Part shown: positions 1-10,310 of the stretch, one piece after another
How the letters are laid out: the number at the start of each line of letters is the position of its first letter
Position numbering within the stretch: position 1 is the first letter of the stretch
Assembly: GCF_027580225.2 (NCBI RefSeq)
Contig: NW_027395276.1
Coordinates: 558,001 to 622,000 of the forward strand
DNA length: 64,000 nt
DNA from: Misgurnus anguillicaudatus
Lineage: Eukaryota > Chordata > Actinopteri > Cypriniformes > Cobitidae
Direction of reading: 5' to 3'
Made by a program: the position numbers and the translations under genes
Notes under the pieces: generated by a model
The model's database searches: none
Told to the model about the DNA's origin: nothing
What the model saw: only the letters and a program-made list of their open reading frames with translations

Positions 1-18
1 GCGTTAATTTTGACAGCC

Positions 19-21
<3 letters not shown>
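1..21. mobile_element. Possible right end of a hAT-like element
   Basis: The motif TGACAGCCCTAA at the left edge matches the right terminus of the element that ends at 17115 (GTGACAGCCCTAA). It may be the last bases of another copy that lies mostly outside the window. The match is short, so this is a weak call. Confidence 0.3.

Positions 22-67
<46 letters not shown>
22..67. repeat. (AT)n microsatellite
   Basis: A pure AT dinucleotide run of about 46 bp. It abuts the possible hAT end on the left and a longer AT-rich interspersed repeat on the right. Confidence 0.95.
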
Positions 68-70
<3 letters not shown>

Positions 71-450
71 GCATTTATATTCATGTCACATTGGAAGAAA
101 AACTCTGTATGTTACAAACCTGTAAATATAACAGGTCTGAAAAGATACAAAAAATTGTATATATTTTCAAACTGCAAAAATATACTTATAATTTTATACA
201 CATTTTATAATTTATACGTTTTATACAAAGTTTTATATTTTGGCTAGGAAAAATATCCTTATCGTTATAAATATCATTATCCTCCATATGGGTTGTAAAA
301 TTAGAAATTTCTTGTCCCTGAAATATATTCTGAAATAAATGTAAATATATGAAGGTTAAAAAACATATTTAATCAAGCTTTACTTTCTACAAAAAATATT
401 TAGCATATATTTTGGCAGATACATTTTTTTTTTGTCATAGAACATGCAGG
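68..450. repeat. AT-rich interspersed repeat, copy A
   Basis: This block resembles 25600-26010 in the same orientation. Shared landmarks in the same order are TCACATTGGAAGAA, AATATACTTATAATTTTAT, TTTTATATTTTGGC and AAGCTTTACTTT. The resemblance runs over about 380 bp with many small differences. No coding potential was seen. The class is unknown; it could be part of a long foldback or a non-autonomous DNA element. Confidence 0.7.
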
Positions 451-2141
451 GTTAAAATGAAAATAACAAAACTGTTATATCAGAACCTTTTCAGCATATC
501 AAACAAAACAATATTACACACCCGCATTACCCAAATACTAGACTCTTTTTTTGGCTGATAACAGCTCTCAACTTAACAAGGTGCATCATGGGATACTTTT
601 GAAACAGTACTGCACAAAACCTCCATGTATGCAGGACATGTTAAACATGAGTGCTTTTATTCATTATAAAGTAATAAAGTTTAATTTCCAGTCTTGATTG
701 TTTTAGTGTTTCATTGAAATATAAATAAATAAACAGTTTTGCCAATACATTCAGAAGGACACAATTATACTAATTTGCAAAAAGTGTGAACATGTTTTTA
801 ATGATGATGAGAAGAGGTATTTGTTAATATATTTCACTTTTCATTTTTATTCAGACGCAAAACACCTATGGGATGTAAATGTGTATGTGGTCGTCATTTT
901 TATGCTAAGTAATTTTTTACTGTTTTCTACATAAAATCATCCTACATAAATCATTCTACGGAAGATTTATATTTTTGTATTGACTAAGTAAAATCATGTT
1001 AGAGATTGAAGACAAACTTCTCATCATTAGATTATGAGACTTTAGCCAGGAATTCACAGACAGAGTCACATTTAGTAGATGCTGTGGAGTTGTTTACTGC
1101 AAAATCCTTTAGGGACAACCTGCTGTTTCTTTGTGAATTCAGGAGAACAAGGGAAACATGAATAGTCCATTATGGAGTTTAAATCTAAGAATTTTGAGCA
1201 AACAGCTATGATCTCTTACCAGTCTGCTACCACAAACAAATTCTTTTTTTCAAAATACCAAGACTCGGTGTACAAAGCAGTGTAAATACAACATAAACCT
1301 AATAGTGTATTAAATGTTAAAAGACAGTGAATAAACATTTGCCCTGCACAAAAGGTCAGATATCTTTAATAACTGAAGCACCCAAGATGCTCTTTTAAAC
1401 AACAACAGAGATTGTTAGAATATATATATACAAATGTGCTTTCTTAAAAGCATAAAGGGAACACACCAAATACTAAGAAATGCTTTAATTCATTTTAAAT
1501 TTCACTGAAATTGTCAATTTTACTGTTAAGAAAAATATATAAAAGGTATTTCAATAGTTAAAGCATTTACAACATCTTCTTCTTTTAGTTCCTATCTAAG
1601 TCAATGGTCAGCTTTATTTCCCCGTTCACTTTAGCACACTAATTTAGTGAAGATCAAATGTCCCCTGTGGTAGCAATTAATGACAAATTTATTAGACACT
1701 AAAGTCCTGGGAGGCACACAGCCAATGTGAAAATACTCACTCTCATTTGTTTCACTTGTTCAGCTGCCAGGTTTGATCATTTAAGGAGACAGATACAGAC
1801 AAGACAGAAAGGTTGCTTGTTTGTTTGAATATTTACTTGATTATTTTGCAGATTATTTTAAGTTTGACATATATACACGGGGGTGGTTTCCCAGACAGGG
1901 TTTATCCCAGTCACAAATTAAAATGCTTGTTTGAGATGCCTTTTTTTAAAACACCTTTCACTGATATATCTTTACATATATCTTTCTTTCAAAATGCACA
2001 TCTGTAATATTTTTGTAAGGGTTTGTCAAAATGTATAATATAAAATGTAAATATAACTAAGGCCTAGTCCTATCACATTAATCGAAACCCTGTCGCCTGG
2101 AAAACTGCCCCACTGTGTCCTCAAAAAGTAAATGGACATCT
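451..2141. other. No gene recognised
   Basis: AT-rich sequence with short ORFs only and no recognisable domain, exon pair or repeat boundary. A short TA run lies near 1422-1430. Confidence 0.6.
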
Positions 2142-3113
2142 GGCCAGTTGTTCAAAAGTAATCCATTTGGATTTCAGCTATCGGATTAGATCAAAATTTC
2201 AAAATGGGTTGTTCAAAACAAAAAAATGGATTCTGAATTTGGATTGGATCACAAAATCCAATCTAGGTTTTGATCTGGATCAGATCGTCACTTTGTGTTG
2301 GTCAAAACATTTTAGTAAGATTGGGATTTGTTTGATCCCAAAAAGTAGGATTATTCTGATCCCATCAAAAGTGTGGATTTCAGGAACAAAAATGTACTAA
2401 AACTTCCAATAAAATGTTACTAAAACATAGAAACCTACAGTTAGTCTACAATACAACATTTGTATCATAAAAAAATTATCATTTGTTTGTTGAAATTTTG
2501 TTCAGTTCAGTTTATTGATAAAGTATTCAAAGTATAACATTCGGCTGTATTAAGCCTTCCAGTCAATTGAGAAAAAAAGTCAAAATAAATCCCTCATACA
2601 GCAGACAATAGCAAACCAAAATTTAATTTGAACAAAAGTAACCTTTAACTCTTATTTGGCACTGTACAGTATTCATTAAATCACAACCATCAGAAACCAA
2701 ACAGTCAAAAGTTTTAACAACCAGCATTTCTACAAATGTAAACTACTTGAAATTTAACCTCTTTATGACTTAAAAAAAAAACAGAAGAACAGACTGCATG
2801 TTAAATTAAAATAAAAAGTAAGGGAAAGTTATGTTGTTTTATTGTCTTCAAGTAAAAACACTTAGTGACCCCATACAAACCAAACTACCTGCTGTTTCTT
2901 ACATAGCTAATAGTCAACATTGACATGTGATCCCATTTAATCCAGATTTGCTAATCTAAAAAAGTGTGTATCTGGATCAGGGTGATCCAATCCAATTTTG
3001 CTTTGAAAAACCAGGACAAAAGTGAGATGGTTTACCTGATCCTGGATAGCAAAACATGGGATTTCCATATCTGGATCATTTTGATCCAGATTAAACTTTT
3101 TGAACAACTGGCC
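2142..3113. mobile_element. Non-autonomous DNA element with imperfect inverted ends
   Basis: The left end GGCCAGTTGTTCAAAAG is answered at the right end by the reverse complement of GGCCAGTTGTTCAAAAAGT, giving an element of about 972 bp. Both ends continue into degenerate, partly complementary GGATTGGATC-like motifs (2165-2345 and 2940-3090). No transposase is present. No target duplication was certain, so the superfamily is open. Confidence 0.7.
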
Positions 3114-3405
3114 CCTAAGGATCACTTAAAATGTCTGAATATCATTGCATTTGGAAACGAGTGGCTTGGTCTCTTGGTCTTAACATTATGTAAAGTTTAA
3201 GTGAAATTATCATGGTACATCAGAAATGTATTGCATGTCTGAAAAATCACCCAAAACATTTAGTTTATGTTTTTAAGTTATTGTCAGTAAATTGGCCAGT
3301 GCCAGCTGTACTTGTCAAAATTAAGTTTTTAATTTGCACCATGACAGTCAAGCTTGGAAATGTTACAAATTTGTTATACAAATTTCATTTGAGAACGCCA
3401 CAAAG

Positions 3406-3505
3406 TGTCATTTCATGATGCAGCGTCTCATTCCCTATCTAGGTTACAGTCATAACCGAGATGTTCCCTTTGAGGCAACTCGATGCTGCATCATGAAATG
3501 ATGGT
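3406..3505. repeat. Short inverted repeat
   Basis: CATTTCATGATGCAGC near 3410-3425 is complementary to GCTGCATCATGAAATG near 3485-3502. The loop and right flank carry paired GTTACAGTCATAACC / GTTACAGTAGTAACC motifs. It is a small palindromic repeat of unknown class. Confidence 0.7.
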
Positions 3506-4078
3506 TACTGAGGTTACAGTAGTAACCGTGACGTTTTATACTCCGTCTTTGTAAATATCTAAGTATTACAGTATATGATATAAAATGTATTGATGTGGTC
3601 TCTCACTTTTTATGCATGAAAGCCTAGAGGGCTTGGGTATGCATTAGATGCACCAATGTCTCGTCAATTTAATTATTTCTATTTTGCTATAGAAACAAGT
3701 CAACACTATACTTATGCTTACCTTTGATAAGACGTAAGATTTTGTCTCGGATGTACGCTATGCCTAGATAATGCAACAAGTGCAAATTCTACATAGGACG
3801 TAAAGCGCATTTTATTGTCCAGACAATTCTAACGACCGGGTGTACATCCAGCTGTTGCAACCGACCCCTAATACAACATTCATGGCATCTAACAGAGACA
3901 TCTGACCGCTGTGCTTTATAGTCCCATGCTGAAAAACTCAAATTTAATGCACAGCAAACCATCTAATATACTGTAAAATGAATGTAAGCTGACATTATCC
4001 CACTGAGTTATATAATTTGGCAAATCTGTTTTTAACTAAATCTATTTCAATTCTTGTTAAGTTCAGTGTAATGTGATT
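3506..4078. other. No gene recognised
   Basis: No coding or repeat structure could be supported. The right part, towards 4078, may be decayed sequence of the transposon whose remnant lies at 4079-4291. Confidence 0.5.
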
Positions 4079-4291
4079 TTACTGTAGTAAGACAAGAAGT
4101 AGTTGTGTGCTCACAGTATTCTCAGAAACGGCAGTAGACATTGTAATATTGCTCCCTTGTTGGTCTGTTGTGCCAGTTATGGCTTGTTGTCCAATGATAT
4201 AACAATTACTTCTCCCGCCTTTGGCCAGACTGATCCCAGCCTCATCCATAAAAAATAAAATGTGGGTCATTTCATGTCCTTTCAGCTCCAT
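4079..4291 (-). pseudogene. Mariner/IS630-Tc1-type transposase remnant
   Basis: This 70-codon open frame contains FFMDEAGISLAKGG, then YIIGQQA, then QGSNITMSTAVS. The order matches the start of the DDE catalytic core of a fish IS630/Tc1/mariner-type transposase, in which a hydrophobic strand is followed by (Y/I)DEAGF with the first catalytic aspartate, then an R/G-rich segment, (N)IIG and (G)NIT. The first catalytic D is kept. The rest of the core is missing: the frame closes after 70 codons, and neither the second acidic residue nor the N-terminal HTH is seen nearby. It is therefore a dead fragment. Family assignment rests on motif order recalled from the family, not on a search. It may be the autonomous relative of the TIR elements at 10311 and 11950, which is unproven. 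Confidence 0.7.
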
Positions 4292-4418
4292 TTATCTCTA
4301 TATAAAAGAGATACAAAACACAGTTTAACATTCTAAACTCAAACAGTTTAATAAAGCAGTAATGGTGCTGAATAGCACTAAAAGTGGTTACTGGCTCGAA
4401 ATCACAGGGAAACCACTT

Positions 4419-4730
4419 TTAAAGGATTACTCCACGTTTCCGATAATTTAGTCACCCCCCTGTCGTCCAAAATGTTTATTTCTTTCTTTCTTCAATGGAA
4501 AATAAATTAAGCTTTTTGAGGAAAACATTCCAGGATTTTTTTCCATATAGTAGACCGGTTGGAGGTCCAAATTACAGTTTAAATGCAGCTTCAAAGGGCT
4601 CTAAATGATCCCAATCGAGACATAAGGGTCTTATCGAGCAAAAGGATCGTCATTTTTGCAAAAAAAAAAAAAAAAAAACAGAAATCCTAATTGACCTGTA
4701 TCTGTTTTTTCCGTCAGAATTCGGTTATTA
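4419..4730. repeat. Foldback-type repeat, one arm, relative of 30746-31325
   Basis: Begins TTAAAGGATTACTCCACG. It shares an ordered series of motifs with the repeat near 30.8-31.3 kb: TTTCTTTCTTCA, AAATGCAGCTTCAAAGG, CTCTAAATGATCCCAA and ATAAGGGTCTTATC. It stops in a poly-A run at 4661-4678 and has no matching right end, so it looks truncated. Confidence 0.65.
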
Positions 4731-4774
4731 CATTTGTAGAAGTATTGTTTATTGTTAGTTTGTGTTAGCTAATG

Positions 4775-5060
4775 CAGTGGTTCTCAAATTGGGGTCCGGG
4801 GCCCCCAGGGGGGCCGCGAGATGGTGCCAGGGGGGCCCCAGTTTTATGACATTTTATAAAATACATTAATTTATCATGAATTCTGTGTAAGGAAACCTAA
4901 AAAAATAAGGCTACTAACCAACAGCACTACGTTGTATAACTTAATATGTTTTGTTTAATTAAAATGTTAGATTTTAGAACATTTTTTGTCATAAATTTTC
5001 ATTGGAGTAATGCACCGTACACAAGGGGGGCCGCACGTGAAAAAAGTTTGAGAACCACTG
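4775..5060. mobile_element. hAT-type MITE with perfect 8-bp target duplication
   Basis: A 286-bp element with ends CAGTGGTTCTCAAA and TTTGAGAACCACTG. It is flanked by AGCTAATG at 4767-4774 and again at 5061-5068. The 8-bp duplication and CAG/CTG ends fit hAT transposition. The interior has no coding sequence, so it would need a transposase in trans. A second, truncated copy in the opposite orientation sits at 7600-7744. Confidence 0.92.
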
Positions 5061-5167
5061 AGCTAATGCATTAAATGTGTTCTAGAATGTTGAACTTTAT
5101 GTATAGGCATGAATAATTGGAGCTCTGTACATGGTAATGACATATCGTGAGCCTTAATCTCATTTGT

Positions 5168-6373
5168 TTCCTTCACCTAAAGGATTATTAGGAACACCTG
5201 TTCGATTTCTCATTAATGCAATTATCTAATCAACCAATCACATGGCAGTTGCTACAATTCATTTAGGGGTGTGGTCCTGGTCAAGACAATTTCTTGAACT
5301 CCAAACTGAGTGTCAGAATGGGAAAGAAAGGTGATTTAAGCAATTTTGAGCGTGGCATGGTTGTTGGTGCCAGACGGGCCGGTCTGAGTATTTCACAATC
5401 TGCTCAGTCACTGGGATTTTCACGCACAACCATTTCTAGGGTTTACGAAGAATGGTGTGAAAGGGAAAAACATCCAATTTGCAGCCATCCTGTGTGCGAA
5501 AATGCCTTGTTGATGCTAGAGGTCAGAGGAGAATGTGCCGACTGATTCAAGCTGATAGAAGAGCAACTTTGACTGAAATAATCACGCGTTACAACCGAGG
5601 TATGCAGCAAAGCATTTGTGAAGCCACAACATGCACAACCTTGAGGCGGATGGGCTACAGCAGCAGAAGACCTCACTGGGTACCACTTATCTCCACTACA
5701 AATATGAAAAGAGGCTACAATTTGCACAAGCTCACCAAAATTGGACAGTTGAAGACTGGAAAAATTTTAACCGGTCTGATGAGTCTCGATTTCTGTTGAG
5801 ACATTCAGATGGTAGAGTCAGAATTTGGCGTAAACAGAATAAGAACATGGATCCATCATGCCTTGTTACCACTGTGCAGGCTGGTGGTGTAATGGTGTAG
5901 GGGATGTTTTCTTGGCACACTCTAGGCCCCTTAATGCCAATTGGGCATAGTTTAAATGCCACAGCCTACCTGAGCATTGTTTCTGACCATGTCCATCCCT
6001 TTATGACCACCATGTACTCATCCTCTGATGGCTACTTCCAGCAGAATAATGCACCATGTCACAAAGCTTGAATCATTTCAAATTGGTTTTTTGAACATGA
6101 CAATGAGTTCACTGTACTATAATGGTCCCCACAGTCACCAGATCTCAACCCAACAGAGCATCTTTGGGATGTGGTGGAACGGGAGCTTCATGCCCTGGAT
6201 GTGCATCCCACAAATCTACATCAACTGCAAGATGCTATCCTATCAATATGTGCCAACATTTCTAAAGAATGCTTTCAGCACCTTGTTGAATCAATGCCAC
6301 ATAGAATTAAGGCAGTTCTGGGGTCAAACACAGTATTAGTTTGGTGTTCCTAATAATCCTTTAGGTGAGTGTA
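5168..6373. mobile_element. Tc1-type DNA transposon, inactive
   Basis: A 1206-bp element with inverted ends. The right end ends GGTGAGTGTA and the left begins near TTCCTTCACC, so the outermost left bases are mutated. The inner part of the TIR, CACCTAAAGGATTATTAGG (5174-5192) and its complement ending at 6367, is perfect. A TA is kept at the right edge (6372-6373). It carries the broken transposase at 5318-6353. Size and TIR length fit the short-TIR Tc1 elements common in fish. Confidence 0.93.
5318..6353 (+). pseudogene. Tc1 transposase pseudogene
   Basis: The natural start is the ATG at 5318 (MGKKGDLSNFERG), followed by the HTH region with GLSISQSAQSLGFSRTTISRV. The reading frame shifts twice, near 5480-5500 and between about 5690 and 5710. 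The downstream frame is then broken by stops at 5898 (TAG in place of a Trp codon of the GVMVWG motif), 6069 (TGA) and 6120 (TAA). Catalytic features: NRSDESRF holds the first Asp. The second motif reads QQNNAPCH at 6039-6062, so the usual Asp is Asn. The third motif, LNPTEHLWD, keeps the Glu. Frameshifts, stops and the lost Asp each rule out activity. Total length before decay would be near the usual 340 residues of Tc1 transposases. The coding strand matches the element orientation. Confidence 0.93.
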
Positions 6374-7327
6374 AATCTTCTGCATGCAAAAGGCAACTGG
6401 AAAACAGGCCAGTCTCAACATAACACAGATGTATTCCCCCAACATTAAATTACACATTACATTAAGTACAATGTTGTTACAATGCAAAAAAAAGTTGTGA
6501 CTGCTGAGTTAGCGCTATATGCTAGTTAATGCTATATGCTAAAGTTTAGGCTAAAGTTCTACTATTGACATTACAGTTACGTTTTGCAGGTCCATGCTGA
6601 AAAAAACACAAACTTACCACTCAGAAAGTAGTAATAATATCTGTTTACACACACAGAGCTACTGAGGGAGTTGCTCTAAAAATAGCCAATCAGAGCAGAG
6701 CTCAACATTATTATTCATGACCCTTTCAAATAAGGTAATAATAGACCATTTCATTCTAAAGGCAAATCCTAGGGTTGTAAATGGACATGTAAAACCGTCT
6801 ATGGATCATTTTGGCACTTATTAAAGCCAAAACACCTTCTGCGTAGATATCAGAGAACAATGTAACAGATTATTACAATGCATTCTTTGGCACCTTTAAC
6901 TAGTTGTAAACAAATACAACCTTATTTTCAACCTTATCTCCATGGTGGCACTCTTTGATGCATGATATTTACTTCAGTGTGTGAAATCAGTCACTTTTGC
7001 TTACTTCTTCCACACATAGTAGACTCAAATGTCATCCACTATACAGGGAATAGTGAAGGTGTGAATGGTTTCAGACACAGCATAAATGTAACAGATCTGT
7101 TAACACACCTGGAGGGTTTGGGACTCTGGGTGAAAAGTGCCTAAGTGCCCAGTCAGCGGGTTTCTTTCCTCAGAATTGAAGTTGGATAGGTTCTTTAACG
7201 GCCCATTGCCAATGCCTGGCATTGTTTCAGCCTCTCCTGCTGCTGAAGATGTTAAGAGTATGTTGGTGCTAATGGTCACTGCGGTGTAGAAATGCTGAGT
7301 GTTTTCTTGGCTCTGGAGGATTTTTAG
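6374..7327. other. No gene recognised
   Basis: Repeat-like AT-rich sequence. GTGAATGGTTTCAGACACAG near 7060-7080 has the look of an interspersed fish repeat, but no boundaries could be set. Confidence 0.5.
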
Positions 7328-7558
7328 TCAGATGTGCAAGGATTTCACATTGTGACCCATCTGTTGTGGTGTACAGGTGTTGAGAAGTGTAGTCATCTTC
7401 TCTTTAGGAACGAGAGACATTTCCTCTCCACAGACACAATGCATGTTCAAGGTCACGTGAGGTGAGGTGCAGTCTGCTCTTCTGTCAGGAGAACTGAGAT
7501 TCACTCTCTGATAGGAAGGAGAAGTGGAAGTGGATTTAGTTGCCTCCTCAGAGACGAC
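7328..7558 (-). other. Possible coding exon or coding remnant, unknown protein
   Basis: Not recognised. The minus strand is open for 76 codons between a TAA (7559-7561) and a TGA (7328-7330). It lacks an early ATG, but a good acceptor-like site lies inside: CTTCTCCTTCCTATCAG, ending at 7508. From there the frame reads RVNLSSPDRRADCTSPHVTL and ends MGHNVKSLHI. Composition is protein-like rather than low-complexity, and a terminal exon is conceivable. No partner exon or polyadenylation signal could be assigned, so it may equally be chance or part of an old repeat. Confidence 0.25.
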
Positions 7559-7599
7559 TTATGGGTATTTGCTTATGCAAGATCCTGTGCGGCATAGAT

Positions 7600-7744
7600 C
7601 AGTGCTTCTCAAACTTTTTTAGCATGCAGCCCCCCTTGTGTATGAAAACATTCCAAAACGTAATATTTGAATTAAACAAAACATATTAAATGATACAATG
7701 TAGTTAGTACCTTATTATTTCTGAAATTTAATTACACAGAATTC
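7600..7744. mobile_element. Truncated hAT MITE, second copy of the 4775-5060 family
   Basis: Starts CAGTGCTTCTCAAACTTTTT and follows the reverse complement of the 4775-5060 element through CCCCCTTGTGTA, AATTAAACAAAACATATTAA and TTACACAGAATTC. The match then stops abruptly where the CTTT array begins. The other terminus is missing. Confidence 0.85.
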
Positions 7745-7788
7745 TTTCTTTCACTCTTTTTCTTTCTTTGATTTTCTTTCTTTGATTT

Positions 7789-7848
<60 letters not shown>

Positions 7849-7868
7849 TCGTTCTTTCGTTCTTTCGT

Positions 7869-7911
<43 letters not shown>

Positions 7912-8163
7912 CTCTCTCTCTCGCTCACTCACTCACTCACTCACTCACTCACTCACTCACTCACTCACTCACTCTTTCTTTCTTTCTTTCTTTCTTTCCT
8001 TTTTCGTTCATTATTTCTTTCTTTCTTTCTCTCTTTTTTTCTTTTATTCTTTCTATCTTTTTTCTTTCACTCTTTTTTCTTTTTTCTTTCACTCTTTCTT
8101 TCTTTCACTCTTTTTCACTATTGTTTCTTTCTTTCTTTCACTCTTTTTTCACTCTTTCACTTT

Positions 8164-8195
<32 letters not shown>

Positions 8196-8271
8196 TCATT
8201 CACATTAATTTTTTCATTGATTATTTTTTATTCTTTCTCTCATTTTTCATTCATTCTTTTATTTCACTTTT

Positions 8272-8331
<60 letters not shown>

Positions 8332-8413
8332 TTTTCACTCTTTCAGTTTTTTCTTTCTTTTTTTCTTTCTTACTTTCTTTCTTTTTTCACTCTTTCACTT
8401 TTTCTTTCTTTTT

Positions 8414-8453
<40 letters not shown>

Positions 8454-8619
8454 TCAATCTTTTTCACTCTTTCACTTTTTCTTTCTTTCTTCACTCTTTC
8501 ACTTTTTCTTTTTTTTCTTTCATTCACTCTATTTTTTCAATGATTCTTTCTTTTATTCTTTCTCCAATTGTTTTTATTCATTCTTTCTTTCTCTCTTTTT
8601 CCAATTTTTCACCCTTTCA

Positions 8620-8652
<33 letters not shown>
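7745..8652. repeat. (TTTC)n polypyrimidine tract with (TCAC)n core
   Basis: About 0.9 kb of pyrimidine-dominated top strand made of TTTC units, with degenerate stretches carrying CACTC and ATTC variants. A (TCAC)n run of about a dozen units lies near 7924-7974. ORFs here encode only Phe/Leu/Ser repeats and are artefacts. The long purine/pyrimidine asymmetry is of the kind that can form triplex DNA, which is known of such tracts and not shown here. Confidence 0.95.
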
Positions 8653-8653
<1 letters not shown>

Positions 8654-8942
8654 GTCACGGTTAATCCGTGTCATATCTTGTCTCTGTTCCGATTGTTATC
8701 ACCTGGACATTCATTGATTAATTACCTGCCTCATCACACCTGTTTGTCATTTAGTCTGTGTATATATACCTCTGTCTTCTGTTTGCTCACTGCTGGATCA
8801 TTGTCATTGATACCCTGTCTGTTCCTGTGTTAATGTTCCTGTGTTCCTGCCTTCACCATGTCTGCCCTCGTGTTTTTATTATTAAATGTTATTTATTTTG
8901 AACCTTGCGTTTGCGTCCTGTCTCTCCAACCCTGTCGTGACA
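8653..8942 (+). repeat. 5' long terminal repeat
   Basis: TG...CA-bounded 290-bp LTR. It carries a TATA-like TGTATATATACC near 8759-8770, and ATTATTAAATG near 8878-8888 could serve as a polyadenylation signal. It is nearly identical to 9511-9802. Confidence 0.88.
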
Positions 8943-9510
8943 GAATGATCCAGCCAAACTGGACGCAGCAGGTTCACGGAGGGCGGCTCCCCCAGGAGTT
9001 TCGTCGAGGGGGAGTAGTGACATCGGGGTTCATTCCCTATCAACCCCGATGTCTCTTGGGGACCACCGTGAGCGATCGCTCTCTCCTGCGGGCCTGCGGG
9101 AGGAGGATCGGCCCAGGCGGTCCCCCAACGGTTGAGTCGTCGTCGACGGTCCCTCGGAGGACCACCATCCTGCTCGCAGGGGGATCCGGAATGGACCACG
9201 CCCGATCATTTCCCCGGGGTGGCTACCGAGGGTCTCCGTTTCCGCGAGGGGATGGGAGATGATTTCCGGGGGCATCTGATCGTCGACGATTCCTAGGAGG
9301 GGGGTAATTCGTCTGCCTCGGTTCTCGAAGCGATCGCTCCGGTTCTCCTGGCGCAGTCCGGCCAACCGTCCTGTTGGTCTCATCCCGGCGGCTGCCAGCT
9401 TCGCCAGGGTCCCCAAGCCCTCCACCCCTCCCTTGGACTCTCGCTACCAGACTTTGTTTTTGTTGTGTTTTATGTGAGTGTCTGGTAGCCACTCGTAGAG
9501 GGGAGGGTAA
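8943..9510 (+). other. Internal region of the LTR element, degenerate
   Basis: GC-rich compared with its surroundings. One frame from 8944 stays open for about 60 codons (NDPAKLDAAGSRRAAPPG...) to a stop near 9133, which may be a shortened gag start. No ATG, zinc knuckle or enzymatic domain is seen. The 134-codon frame at 8858-9262 begins inside the LTR and matches no known product. A primer-binding site could not be assigned with confidence. Confidence 0.6.
9498..9510 (+). other. Polypurine tract
   Basis: AGAGGGGAGGGTAA directly abuts the right LTR. In LTR retrotransposons this site primes plus-strand synthesis. Position and composition both fit. Confidence 0.75.
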
Positions 9511-9802
9511 TGTCACAGTTAATCCGTGTCATGTCTTGTCTCTGTTCCGATGGTTATCACCTGGACATTCATTGATTAATTACCTGCCTCATCACACCTG
9601 TTTGTCATTTAGTCTCTGTGTATATATACCTCTGTCTTCTGTTTGCTCACTGCTGGATCATTGTCATTGATACCCTGTCTGTTCCTGTGTTAATGTTCCT
9701 GTGTTCCTGCCTTCACCATGTCTGCCCTCGTGTTTTTATTATTAAATGTTATTTATTTTGAACCTTGCGTTTGCGTCCTGTCTCTCCAACCCTGTCGTGA
9801 CA
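9511..9802 (+). repeat. 3' long terminal repeat
   Basis: 292-bp copy of the 5' LTR. Differences seen are three single-base changes in the first 60 bp and an extra CT near 9615. Confidence 0.88.
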
Positions 9803-10097
9803 CTTTCTTTCTTTCATTTCGTTTTTTTTCATTGATTCTTTCATTCATTTTTCTCTCATTTTTTCATTCATTCTTTTTATTTCACTTTTTCTTACTTTCT
9901 TTCTTTTTTCACTCTTTCACTTTTTTCTTTCTTTTTTCTTTCTTTCTTTCTTTCTTTCAATCTTTTTCACTCTTTCACTTTTTCTTTCTTTCTTCACTCT
10001 TTCACTTTTTCTTTTTTTCTTTCATTCACTCTTTTATTCTTTCTCTAATTTTTTCATTCATTCTTTCTTTCTTTCTCTCTTTTTCCAATTTTTTCTC

Positions 10098-10169
<72 letters not shown>

Positions 10170-10310
10170 TCATTCATTTGGTTTTTTTTCAATGATTCTT
10201 TCTTTTATTCTTTCTCTCATTATTTCATTCATTCTTTCTTTCTCTCTTTTTTCACTCTTTCACTTTCTTTCTTTCTTTCTTTCTTTCTTTCATTCATTCA
10301 CTCTGTCTTT
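9803..10310. repeat. (TTTC)n polypyrimidine tract, middle block
   Basis: Continuation of the tract interrupted by the LTR element. It includes a long pure TTTC run at about 10098-10170 and degenerate segments with CATTCATT and TTCACTC. Confidence 0.93.

Larger units (their letters stand above)
8653..9802 (+). mobile_element. Miniature LTR retrotransposon (TRIM-like or internally deleted)
   Basis: Two direct repeats of 290 bp (8653-8942) and 292 bp (9511-9802) begin TGTCAC and end GTGACA. They bracket a 568-bp internal region. Immediately before the right repeat is a purine-rich stretch, AGAGGGGAGGG (9498-9508), as expected of a polypurine tract. The element is flanked on both sides by CTTTC (8648-8652 and 9803-9807), a 5-bp target duplication, although the host is itself a CTTT array. 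The repeats differ by three substitutions and a 2-bp indel, so the insertion is young. There is no protease, reverse transcriptase or integrase, so it depends on helpers. A Ty3/Gypsy origin is a guess. Confidence 0.9.

Noticed and set aside
7728..8543. Long frames rich in Phe/Leu/Ser or Arg/Lys/Glu repeats on both strands
   Set aside because: They are translations of the TTTC/GAAA microsatellite.
8858..9262. 134-codon plus-strand frame
   Set aside because: It starts inside the 5' LTR and runs into the internal region of the retrotransposon; no domain, and other frames are as open because the region is GC-rich.
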